Shown: positions 1 to 9,500 of the stretch, piece after piece
Numbering within the stretch: position 1 is the first letter of the stretch
Layout: each line of letters starts with the position of its first letter
Assembly (NCBI GenBank): GCA_036897485.1
Contig: JAYMTF010001402.1
Coordinates: forward strand, 1 to 23,634
Length of the DNA: 23,634 nt
Direction: 5' to 3'
DNA from: Pelargonium nanum
Lineage: Eukaryota; Streptophyta; Magnoliopsida; Geraniales; Geraniaceae
Notes under the pieces: generated by a model
The model's database searches: none
Seen by the model: the letters and a program-made list of their open reading frames with translations, nothing else
Told to the model about the DNA's origin: nothing
Position numbers and translations under genes: made by a program

Positions 1-56
1 AGTTTGGGACAAAAAATTTAGACAAACAGGACACTCATTTTGGGACGGAGGGAGTA
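1..56. repeat. End of a Stowaway-like (Tc1/mariner) MITE, truncated by the window edge
   Basis: The segment ends with GGGACGGAGGGAG followed by TA. This is the reverse complement of the CTCCCTCCGTCCC terminal motif of plant Stowaway MITEs, which insert at TA. Only one end is inside the window, so length and partner TIR cannot be seen. Confidence 0.65.
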
Positions 57-2057
57 TTGAAAATAGATGTTTCATTTTAGAGAGAGAATGGATGAGACTT
101 ATTAAAAATAATCTTTCTTTCTTCTCTTGAATTTGAATGTTTATTCCATTTCAATTAACAAATTATGGGTAAATCCTAGATAATATCTTCATAAGAATTG
201 GCTACATAAAAAAACATATTAGTATACCAAAGCAGGTTGGACAGCTATTTCTGTTGTGTAGCTCAACTAATAAAAAAACATACTAATATTAAAAAATCAA
301 ATTTTAGCATTTGTATAATGAGGAATAAGACAGCTCTTTCTAGAGAAATGAATGATAAAAAAGGGATCAACTATCCTTTGTTTAGCAGCCGCATCCATGG
401 ATATACGGAGAATATTCATCGATTCTGAAACCTACAATATAAGTTAGGCACCAAATGGACAGGGCAATTACCATTAACATTTAACAATGCTAGCTACTAC
501 CTAATGATGTCTCTTTAATTGCTGGAGCTTACATTATTAGGATAAGGACAAATTATTAAACACAATTAATTTTTTATTTTTGCTAGTGGAACCAAAATTT
601 TAACATTAATTTCATTTTACGACAATAAAGTATGTAAACTAAATAAAAAGAATGTTATAATTGTAAAGTTAAAGAGGCTCAACAACCACTTTCGACAAGG
701 TTTATTCAGGCCATCGCATCTAAGTCTAAACCATATAGTAATATAATATGGGCCACATTAACTATAGAAACAAAAGGTGTCGGAGTTAGTTAGATTTGGA
801 TGTTTGTGTACTTTCACATATCCACAACATGTTGGGCCATCAAGAATCGTCGTTTCTGGGTGCTTGCGTGGACTCAGAACCAACACGTTTTCGGTTGGTG
901 AACACGTGCTTTTACGGTTGGTGGCGCGTGAATTCATTTACTTCTGTTCCTGTTGCTCTTGCTCTTGCATTGCATGTGGTTACACAGAGTTTTATTATGG
1001 CCATAAATCTTTCACTTTAAGGCTCCACATGTCTCTTCTTCATTGCAGGTCCGATCAAATGTGAAATGCAATATACTGAAAGGGACATGTGAATGAACTC
1101 TCGCTACTATTGGATATGTCATCTAATTTGATAGCAAATTTTAAAGTCGATATGAGATTTCGACTAGACTATATTCTTCTTCCTTGCAACTGTCTCATAT
1201 CTTTCTACAAACATACCGATAAAAATACTCACCGCAAATTTATAATGCCAACACTCTACAAACTCTAGCAACACCTTAATTTGTTATTAAATCAAGAGCT
1301 GATTGTCTTAGTGAGAGAGTACAATTTGTTGTCTGCAAATTCAAAAAATCGTTGCTACTCTGAAAGTCAAGAGCAATCTTACACGTATATACCAAAACTC
1401 TATTTGGCTCTCAAAATGGCGGAGAGAAGAATAATATAATTCAGATAACATAGCTAAGTAAAAGAAACTATGACACTATTAAAATATTGTTTCAATATAA
1501 AAAATTCAAAATCAACCATAATGATTCTATTTATCATTCAATTTTTTTATGAAACAATATATAATTAGTTTGAAAACTAATAAAAACATGAAAATAACAA
1601 AATTTTATTATTATTTTCGTTTCAAATTAGCAAACCAATTATTATTTTAGAACGGACGGAATAATTCAGCATATATACGACATGGTCAGTATTGCTGCTC
1701 TTAATCAATCACAAGATTCCATCCTTGCTTTTCTTTCTTATTGATAGTGATTTGTTACTTAGTATTTTGAGGTCTAAGTTGATGAAAGCAACATTACAAT
1801 TATAAACCACTCATTCTCTCTTTATATACTATATATATATATAAATAATTGGTTATAAAAGTCTAAAAGCAATAAATCTCAGCTTTTATTTAAGGTACTT
1901 GGCTGTGAAAACAGCCTACATGCATATCATATGGTTGACAACTTGACATAAATGAAAGACAGGATGGCATTTTGGTAAATGCACATCCAAATTCAAATAA
2001 ACGAGGAGATTAGTATTAGAAAATTTCCATAATTCGGCAGACGACGCGGCTCTGGGA
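57..2057. other. AT-rich intergenic DNA upstream of the CIPK gene
   Basis: No gene is supported here. The only longer open frames (237-428, and two overlapping frames at 777-1064) have no recognisable motif. A short TA-dinucleotide tract lies near 1826-1845. At about 1650-1662 a sequence like ACGGACGGAAT faintly resembles a Stowaway terminus, but no partner TIR was found. The last few hundred bases are presumably CIPK promoter. Confidence 0.6.
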
Positions 2058-2067
2058 TTATAAATAA
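2058..2067 (+). promoter_or_regulatory. TATA box of the CIPK gene
   Basis: TTATAAATAA is followed by a CT-rich, ATG-free leader from about 2090 and then by a good splice donor at 2168. This order (TATA box, pyrimidine-rich leader, leader intron) is typical of plant promoters. The transcription start is inferred to lie about 30 bp downstream. Confidence 0.6.
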
Positions 2068-2533
2068 GCAACTTTTCTTGAATTTTCACGTTTTTCTTTC
2101 ATTCCTTCACATTTCGCCAAATCACTCTTCAATTTCTTCGCATCTTCTTCGAGATCCCAAAAATAGGTAATTCTAAAAACGCAGTTTCATTTTCTCGCAC
2201 CAGTTCCTCGGTATCGTGATTTTTGTTTTGTTTTCTGATTTGATCTTAGATTTTGAGCTGTTTTCTCATGAATTTTCCTCGCTTTGCTCTGTTTGTTTCC
2301 CGAGAAACTGAAATTTGGAGCTGTGTTTTCGCTTCGGCTTAGCTCAATGTGTTAATGTAGTTGACATGAAAGATGAACAATACTGATAGGTTTCAGTTTT
2401 ATCGAATAGCATTGGGTTAATCTTCAGTAATAACATTAGGATTTCACTTTTCCTTAATCACTTACTAACTTCGAGAAGTTGTAGATGTGTTTTGGTAGTT
2501 ACATTCGCAATTCCGGTGATTTTTATGTACAGA

Positions 2534-2660
2534 TATGGTGTGATTTGTAGTCTGATTAGGAAGAGCTAGTTTGTTTAAGAAAAATAATTCCTAAATTATG
2601 GTGTGATTTGTAGTCTGATTAGGAAGAGCTAGTTTGTCTGAGAGAAATAATTCCTAAATT
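2534..2660 (+). repeat. 63-bp direct tandem duplication (two copies)
   Basis: The unit beginning TATGGTGTGATTTGTAGTC occurs at 2534-2596 and again from 2597. The first about 42 bases are identical, with a few differences near the end of the unit (TTTAAGAAAA versus CTGAGAGAA). It sits at the upstream side of the LTR-like segment, where U3 regions of plant Copia elements often carry tandem repeats. Confidence 0.85.
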
Positions 2661-3200
2661 ATTAGAGTGTTTTTGGTAATTACCTAGAAAACATGCATTC
2701 TTATCTATTAGAGTAACTATTCCTAATGTAATGAGGAAAACTCTAATCATCTCCTATAAATATCTATATTCATGTAATTGTGATAGTATACACTAATTAA
2801 GAGAGGCTAGGAACCCGTTCTCCGTTTCTGTGAATTCTAGAGAGATTGAGGAGATTTGTTCTGTAGGCCAGTTTGAGTTTAGTGTACCAATTGAATTCCA
2901 ATGAAAGTGAACTGTAGTCTGTGAACTTAGGCAAGTTGCCGAAACACGTATATCCTTGTGTTCTAATTTGTTGATTTTTTTTTTCTTCATTATTTCATCA
3001 TTATCAATATGTAAAGCAAAGTTTTCAACGTAAGAGCCCTAATTTCCGAACAAATGATATCGTAACCATAAGTTTGGTGTTTGATTTCCAATAAGTACTA
3101 TCAAAGCGGTTTTGGGGCTGTCTTATTCCCAGCAAGATATTAATTAAGAACTGTGAAGTTTGTTTTTTTCTGTTCCAGATCTGAAGTACAAGCAATAGTC
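2534..3200 (+). mobile_element. LTR-retrotransposon fossil, probably Copia: LTR and adjoining leader only
   Basis: The segment has the layout of a plant Copia LTR: repeated U3-like part, TATAAATA at 2755-2762, a CTAGGAACCCGTTCTC-type R/U5 stretch, a T-rich end with ATTATTTCATCATTATCAA, then two patches resembling the TGGTATCAGAGC initiator-Met primer site (near 3050 and 3100). No gag or pol coding is seen, so this is an old fragment, clearly not whole. Ends are approximate and family assignment is by pattern recognition only. Confidence 0.45.
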
Positions 3201-3473
3201 TGAAATATTTAAACAACAAACACTAGAGTTACTTTTGTTAGAACAATTTAACGTACTTGAGATCATCAGTAATTAAGATATTGATATAATTCTCCAGCTC
3301 ATTATTGCACTGTCTCCTAGTTGATATTTATTAAGTTAAGATTCGCCGTAAAGCCACTTTTATATTTTATTTATGGTTTCCCACATTTTTTTAGGTGTAA
3401 GCCTTGAACTTCAGATTCATTCCTCCTCAGTATAATCTCATTCGCCATGGTGAACAGCAGGGAATGCTGAAAG

Positions 3474-3656
3474 ATGTGCTTGGAACTTGAGAGGGCCTTC
3501 ACTGAGATTGTAGCTCTTGTTGGGCTGCATTTAGTCATCGTTGATGAGATTGAAGAAATAACCGGTTGCTCGTATCATTTCCATGCTCAATCATGCCCCG
3601 CTACAACTTTAAAGGAGCATATTGTGTCAAAGTACGATGCTTGTGAAGACGGATGA
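3474..3656 (+). other. Unassigned 60-codon ATG frame just upstream of the CIPK CDS
   Basis: A complete ATG-to-stop frame (starting MCLELERAFTEIV) lies within the inferred leader intron and ends 84 bp before the kinase start. A seven-codon ATG frame (MVNSREC) precedes it at about 3447. I recognise no domain. If an alternative acceptor such as TTTTTTTAG near 3394 were used, both would act as upstream ORFs in the mRNA. It may equally be chance intron sequence. Confidence 0.25.
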
Positions 3657-3739
3657 GCTTTTACACAATTGATGTCAATTTATTTAGTTGGCATATACAT
3701 TGTTAGCAGGTAGCAGAGGTCCTTACATTGGAAGTCGCA

Positions 3740-5065
3740 ATGGACAGAAAAGGGGTGTTGATGGATCGGTACGAATTAGGGAGATTATTAGGCCAAGGAA
3801 CTTTTGCGAAGGTTCATTATGCTCGGAACCTGAAAACTGGCATGAGTGTGGCCATTAAGATAATCGACAAAGAGAAGGTAATCAAGGTTGGGATCATGGA
3901 TCAAATCAAGAGAGAAATATCAGTGATGAGACTGGTTAAACATCCAAATGTGGTGGAGCTTTACGAGGTAATGGCCAGCAAAACCAAGATTTACTTTGTC
4001 ATGGAGTATGTGAAAGGGGGTGAGCTCTTCAACAAGATAGCCAAAGTAGGGAAGCTCAAGGAGGACGCCGCAAGAACTTACTTTCAGCAGCTGATCAGTG
4101 CTGTTGATTACTGCCACAGCAGAGGAGCTTGTCACCGGGATCTTAAACCCGAAAACCTGCTGTTGGACGACAATGGGAACTTGAAAGTTTCAGACTTTGG
4201 ATTGAGTTCTCTCGCTGAATCTAAACATCAAGACGGGCTGCTTCACACAACCTGTGGGACGCCCGCCTACGTTGCTCCAGAAGTGATCAGCAGAAAAGGC
4301 TACGAAGGGTCTATAGCTGATATCTGGTCGTGTGGAGTCATCTTATTCGTTCTTTTGGCGGGCTACCTCCCGTTCTACGATTCAAATCTCATGGAGATGT
4401 ATAGAAAGATCGGTAAAGGGGAATACAAACTCCCTAATTGGTTCCCTCAGGAAGTGGCCAGGTTGCTGTCCAAGATCTTGGATCCCAACCCAACTACAAG
4501 AATCTCCATAGCCAAAATCATGGAAAGTTCTTGGTTCCGGAAGGGATTGACCCGGGAACCTGTACCCGAGGAAACAGAAACGAAAGAGTCGACCCTTTTG
4601 GATGCTGATGCAGTTTCGAGTCCTGGTGAGAGTAGCAGCACATTCACAAAGCCTTGCAACTTGAATGCATTTGATATCATTTCATTCTCCACTGGCTTCG
4701 ACTTGTCCGGTCTGTTCGAGGGGGTCAGTCAAAAGAAGCAAGTGCGATTCACATCCGCGAAGCCTGCTTCAACTATCATCTCGAAGCTCGAAGAAATGGC
4801 CAAGCGTCTGAGTTTGAAAGTGAAGAAGAGTGATGGAGGTTTATTGAAAATGGAAGGAACCAAGGAAGGCAGGAAAGGAATGGTAGGCATTGACGCTGAA
4901 ATCTTTGAGATCACTCCAAGTTTCCATATGGTGGAGGTTAAAAAGTCCGGCGGAGATTCGTTGGAGTATCAGAAAGTATTGAAACAAGACATAAGACCAG
5001 CACTCAAGGACATAGTTTGGAGTTGGCAAGGAGAGGAGTTGGAGGAGCTACAGAAACATCAATAA
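3740..5065 (+). CDS. CIPK: CBL-interacting serine/threonine protein kinase (CIPK2/CIPK10-like)
   Basis: This 441-residue SnRK3 kinase phosphorylates targets after a Ca2+-loaded CBL sensor binds its NAF motif and relieves autoinhibition, usually at plasma membrane or tonoplast. Visible are the P-loop GQGTFAKV (18-25), catalytic K40, HRDLKPEN (132-139), DFG (152-154), activation loop [11 protein letters not shown] (171-181) with T170/T171, NAF motif NAFDIIS (309-315), and the PPI motif for PP2C binding (about 336-362). ATG 3740 is used; the codons upstream lack an ATG. The CDS has no intron, as in the intron-poor CIPK clade, and the sequence looks closest to Arabidopsis CIPK2/CIPK10. One oddity: residues before HRD are A130-C131, where most CIPKs have V-Y. 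The exact orthologue number is not assignable from sequence alone. Confidence 0.95.
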   Translation: MDRKGVLMDRYELGRLLGQGTFAKVHYARNLKTGMSVAIKIIDKEKVIKVGIMDQIKREISVMRLVKHPNVVELYEVMASKTKIYFVMEYVKGGELFNKIAKVGKLKEDAARTYFQQLISAVDYCHSRGACHRDLKPENLLLDDNGNLKVSDFGLSSLAESKHQDGLLHTTCGTPAYVAPEVISRKGYEGSIADIWSCGVILFVLLAGYLPFYDSNLMEMYRKIGKGEYKLPNWFPQEVARLLSKILDPNPTTRISIAKIMESSWFRKGLTREPVPEETETKESTLLDADAVSSPGESSSTFTKPCNLNAFDIISFSTGFDLSGLFEGVSQKKQVRFTSAKPASTIISKLEEMAKRLSLKVKKSDGGLLKMEGTKEGRKGMVGIDAEIFEITPSFHMVEVKKSGGDSLEYQKVLKQDIRPALKDIVWSWQGEELEELQKHQ

Positions 5066-6544
5066 CCTGATGTGCAGCTAAATTATTTTGAAGCAACCTC
5101 AAGCTTGTAACATTAACATTTTGATGCCTTAAATTTGGATGCATATATAGAGACGCAATACAACTGTTTCGTGTATAACATGAAATTAATATCTGATTGC
5201 ACTTCTGTTCCCTTCAAATCTGTTGGGCAGATTCTTGTACGTGAATTTAGAGCTTATAATGTTCGTTACTTCTTTCAAATGGATGCCGTGGTTACTGGAA
5301 TGAGGTAAAATATCGTAAAAATAATTTTATTTGGTAGACCAACGTCTGACAAATTGTTGAATAGGTATTCTGAAAAATTACTTTGTTTGGATAAAATCGA
5401 CTGAAAATAAATGTAGAGTTATGAATATACTAAAAAATATATTTTATATGCAATTGGGGGTTGGGTTATTTAATTATCATCACGGTCGACTCTATAGAGT
5501 ATACACAGATTACAAGCATTAATATAATATTCCATCTTTATATACCGACTTCAAGTCGACCGTAAAACTAAAATGGCTTACCAGATAGAGATGGTCGAAT
5601 AATTTCTTCTTTAGTTAACATGATCAAAACAAATATCACATCCTAACAGTAAAACTTGGGCTGGGGTTATGTTATTTTGATCATTTACTATTGTCAAATC
5701 ATTGGCAATTTTGATTGCGAAATTTCAGCAGAAGCTTACGGCCTCCTGAAGAAAAAACTACTCCAGAACTCTACTGTCATAAACCCATGCGAGCAGAACT
5801 ACAGATAATTGTATATGACATAGCAATTCTTGTATGTTTATACAATTGTAATAAATTCACAAAATAAATGGTCACATTTTTTTTCTTCATTTTATAGTTT
5901 TTTTTTCATACCAGACAAATGATCAGTAAGAGAAATTCTAATCAAGTAGCGAATGAACCAAAAATTGTTGTTCAAACACATTTTGCTGTTAGCAGAAAGG
6001 AAAATGGCTATGCTGCACTGTTCATGGAAGTGCATTAAAATATATACAGTCTACCAGACACATTCTCTAAACTGTTACTCTGGGAAATAACGATGGTCAT
6101 AGGATATAGCTTGGTTGTGTAAATTGCTTCATAAGATAAGACCCTGACCTAAAATTGTATAAAACAGGTAAAGCTAAAAATCATAAAAAGATCAGCAACT
6201 AGCTAAAGCTAGAATCTGGGTGCAAGGACAAGCAGAGCACCAGAAACATTGCTGGAAACTAAGAGAATTAGGTGGTGACTAAGCTTAAGCTGAGAACTAG
6301 GTGGTAAATGACGGCTAAGCGAGCGCTGCTACCTGAAGCAAAAGTGGGTGCATGCATCACACTGTGTTTCCTATTTCATGCTAACGTTAAGTAAACATCA
6401 ATCTCCCTTATAAAGAAGAGCAGGAAGATACAATGCAGCCAGTATTCAAAAGAGGCTGTGGAGTGTTTGCCCCTTGAGAACAACATGTGTATTTAAAATC
6501 CCTCATTACTCTTTTCTTTTTCTTTCCCTTTTTTTGTTTTGTTT
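5066..6544. other. Convergent 3' regions between the CIPK and NST1-like genes
   Basis: No coding sequence is supported. The first about 150 bp should be the CIPK 3' UTR; the right part, down to roughly 6000, should be the 3' UTR of the minus-strand gene. Polyadenylation sites were not resolved. A hairpin-capable segment lies at 5483-5562. The rest is AT-rich with homopolymer T tracts near 5878-5910 and 6515-6545. Confidence 0.5.
5483..5562. repeat. Short inverted repeat (9-bp arms, CGGTCGACT / AGTCGACCG)
   Basis: CGGTCGACT at 5483-5491 is the exact reverse complement of AGTCGACCG at 5554-5562. The right arm also overlaps a smaller hairpin, CGACTT-C-AAGTCG (5547-5559). It could be an eroded MITE or a foldback near the CIPK 3' end. 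No target duplication was seen. Confidence 0.4.
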
Positions 6545-9500
6545 TTAATCGAAAGACCAAAGTGACTGTGCTTCTGGATTGGGAAACAAACCCCCGATAT
6601 GGGGCCTCGCAACCGTTGTCTTGCCAAGACCTTCTCCTCCACCTTGAACTGCCCACTCCTTGCTGCAAAAGGAATACAAATAGCAAGACATGAGTTTCAT
6701 CACTCGAGAACAGTAGAAATCAGGTGCATAAACCAACCAAACAATGAAAAGCAACAGAACAGATGCCAAACTCCAGGCAAAATTAAGTTTGTACATCACA
6801 ACTACAGAATCACTATCTAAGATCTCCTATACTAGGTTGCACGAAAAAAGTCCTATATACTAGATTGACAAACTCCCCACACTAGATGCAATATTGCAAC
6901 AATAGGATCCCCACAACAGTCGTACTATTGCTAGTATCCGTAAAGATGTTTCTATATGAGAGCAATCAGTCAGTACCAAATTCCTTTTTCGCTTCCCTAT
7001 ATGATGATATAGATGCATGAAAATCACAGTGACCATGCAAATCTTATTCATTAACTGACAGAATATTGAAGCACAGTTTCTTGACAAAGTAAAGGCAGAT
7101 CAGATGTATACCAAGGGTAAAAAAATCTAAAGAGAGAGAAACACACACAAAGAAAACCGAGGGAGAAATAAGGAAAACAGTGGTTGGAAAACTATTTATT
7201 GTTTTCTCATAAAAAACTATGTATATTTCCAAATGTTCTTCATTCAATCCAAATGATAACAACAATTTCCTTATATAATTCTCTTCCCAAAAAAACGAAT
7301 GATATCCTTCTTCGACTTCAACAAAATATATCTGGAATTAAAAAGGTAACAAATATTGTTTTCATACATGTTCTATTTTTACAGAACAACTAAAACCAAA
7401 TACTATGTTCATAGTTTTCATTATTGATAAAAAATCTAGAGCAAAATGGACATCACTGGTTTACATTTTGATTCGTTGGACGGTGCTAACAGAAGTTCCA
7501 TCACAGCAATAACGAGTGCTAAGCCCCTCCATTTGGTCATCATATCAGATAATTAATTGGTTTACCTTATAAATAAAGCATAATACTTTTGAAAGTTTAA
7601 GATATATAACGTGTCGTATTTCATGAATCAACTTTATAGCAGATATTGTACATTTATCTTTTTCCAAACATGGAAATATATTATAATTAATAATACCAAG
7701 TTCAGATTTTCATAATGGAAAATGAGCTGTGAAAAAGAATTGAAAGTTACGAAAGATACGCTCACGTATAGTAAAATGGTGCAAAAACTTCTACTGATTT
7801 GCCAATATAAGCTAGATGCATAATATAACAAATGATTTGGCTCTTCTCTACTGACACCTTATGCAATATCACACTTACTCACAATAAGTATTTGAATCTA
7901 GATCAAATTTTCAATCATTATAATGAACAAAAGTCATCTATTGGAATTTGCTTCAGGTGGGAGGAAGGTTGGAGACATGGAAATGCACATAGAAGACTTG
8001 CGGTTGTTTAGAGTTTAAGAAAAGAAATATGCACATAGTACACTGTCAAAGAACAAATCATCGTATTTAATGACTCAAAACAAGGAATTTAACATAGAAT
8101 CCTCATAATGTATTTAATGCTCATGAAAATACAGTAACGCAGCCAGTACGAAAAACATTTCATGTATATAACCTAGTTTTTTTCCTTCTAAGCTTCTAGC
8201 ATCAACAGTTAGTAGGTATTGACTCTTGGCAAAACTGATTTTGAAAGGCACAAATAGCAGATATGATAATAATGTTGTTCGAAAAATACAGAAAGGGAGA
8301 CAGGATTTGAGGATGAATTGCAAGAAATCAGTGAACAGAAAATTTGGGAAGAGGGATGAAGACGGCAAGAGTTTGTGACGGATAAGATATAAATAACATC
8401 AAAGTCAATGGTTTAAATAAATTGTTGCTTCACTATAATTTTCACAATTTTTAGAAAAATGTTTTACTAAAATATACCAATTCCCTTTTAGAGTGTATTT
8501 GAGATCATAAACCACAAAGTATTGAAGGAGAATCAAGGCTACCTCCTTATATGCATTTTAAATTCACCCACAAACAAGCACACGGGCAAAAGATGGATTT
8601 ACATCATCTATCCATGAGCGCTTTCACTTCACTTCACATAAATAAGTGTATAAACCAGTTTTGAGTTTCAGCAAGAAATAAACAATCTTAAACTCGTGAA
8701 CATTTTAGTCTCAAATGCTTCCATTCTAAGATTCAGGTTATACACATTATATAATTGGAAAGTTTCTCAAATCCTTCATACACTACATCATTAAGCAGCC
8801 TAAAGGTTTCTGAAAGCAAAATTCTGTAAATCTTACTTCCTAGTCTCTCACATTTGTTGTAATTCAGCCATGTTCTCAGATGCATACTGATATAATGAAA
8901 CTGACACAAACTTCCCAACTTTGCAGTTCCATAAAAAAACAACATAAGACAATATTTCAGTCTTTATGTTGCATTTTAAAAAATGTTGCACCTAAGACAA
9001 GAAATATTTCTTATTTCATATTTACACAACACAGCATAATTGCAGAATAGCATTTCAGTATAGCCAGAGATTAAAGTATAATGCACTCACTTGGACCAAC
9101 TGTTGGCTGAAGGTGGTTCCAAAGGATGGTTAGTTGCAGATTTAGGACTTCCATAAAGCAATTCATTCTGAGTAGTTTCCTCCTGATGTTTAACAGAAAA
9201 ATGGTTTTCACTTCCTGACAATGGTGGAAAGAAAGCATTTTGTGCCCAAGGATCACACTCGCTTGAACTGGTAACAGGGCTGAATGTCCCACCATTCTGG
9301 CCACTACCAAGAAAAACCTTCTGAGGAGAGCGAGCGCCAGAAAGGACTTGTTCTTTATTTGTAAACAGTGATGCCATAGTTTTCTGAGAAGAAGGGTGCA
9401 TAAAATCTTCATTGCTCGATCTATTCCTTTCTGGGGATAAAAGCCAGGTCACCGAGCTACCCACCATTCCTAGACCATCATGAACAAGAGGAGAAGAGTT

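Larger units (their letters stand above)
2168..3709 (+). other. Probable 5'-UTR (leader) intron of the CIPK gene
   Basis: The inferred donor is AATAG|GTAATT at 2168. The inferred acceptor is TTAGCAG at 3709, with an alternative at 3716 only 7 bp further on. The first 200 bp are T-rich and contain TTTGATCTT at 2239-2247, one base off the TTNGATYTG motif linked to intron-mediated enhancement. The many upstream ATGs between 2270 and 3660 would hinder translation if retained, which supports removal by splicing. A retrotransposon fossil occupies its middle. Boundaries are inferred by eye. Confidence 0.55.

Noticed and set aside
1490-1665. Second Stowaway-like element ending ACGGACGGAAT
   Set aside because: Only one weak terminus was seen; no matching opposite TIR and no clear TA duplication.
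3728-3739. Kinase start at 3728 (giving MEVA before MDRKG)
   Set aside because: The codon at 3728 is TTG, not ATG; the first in-frame ATG is at 3740.
9071-9412. 113-codon minus-strand frame inside exon 2 of the NST1-like gene
   Set aside because: It is an out-of-frame shadow of the real exon, which reads well through this interval and splices onward.
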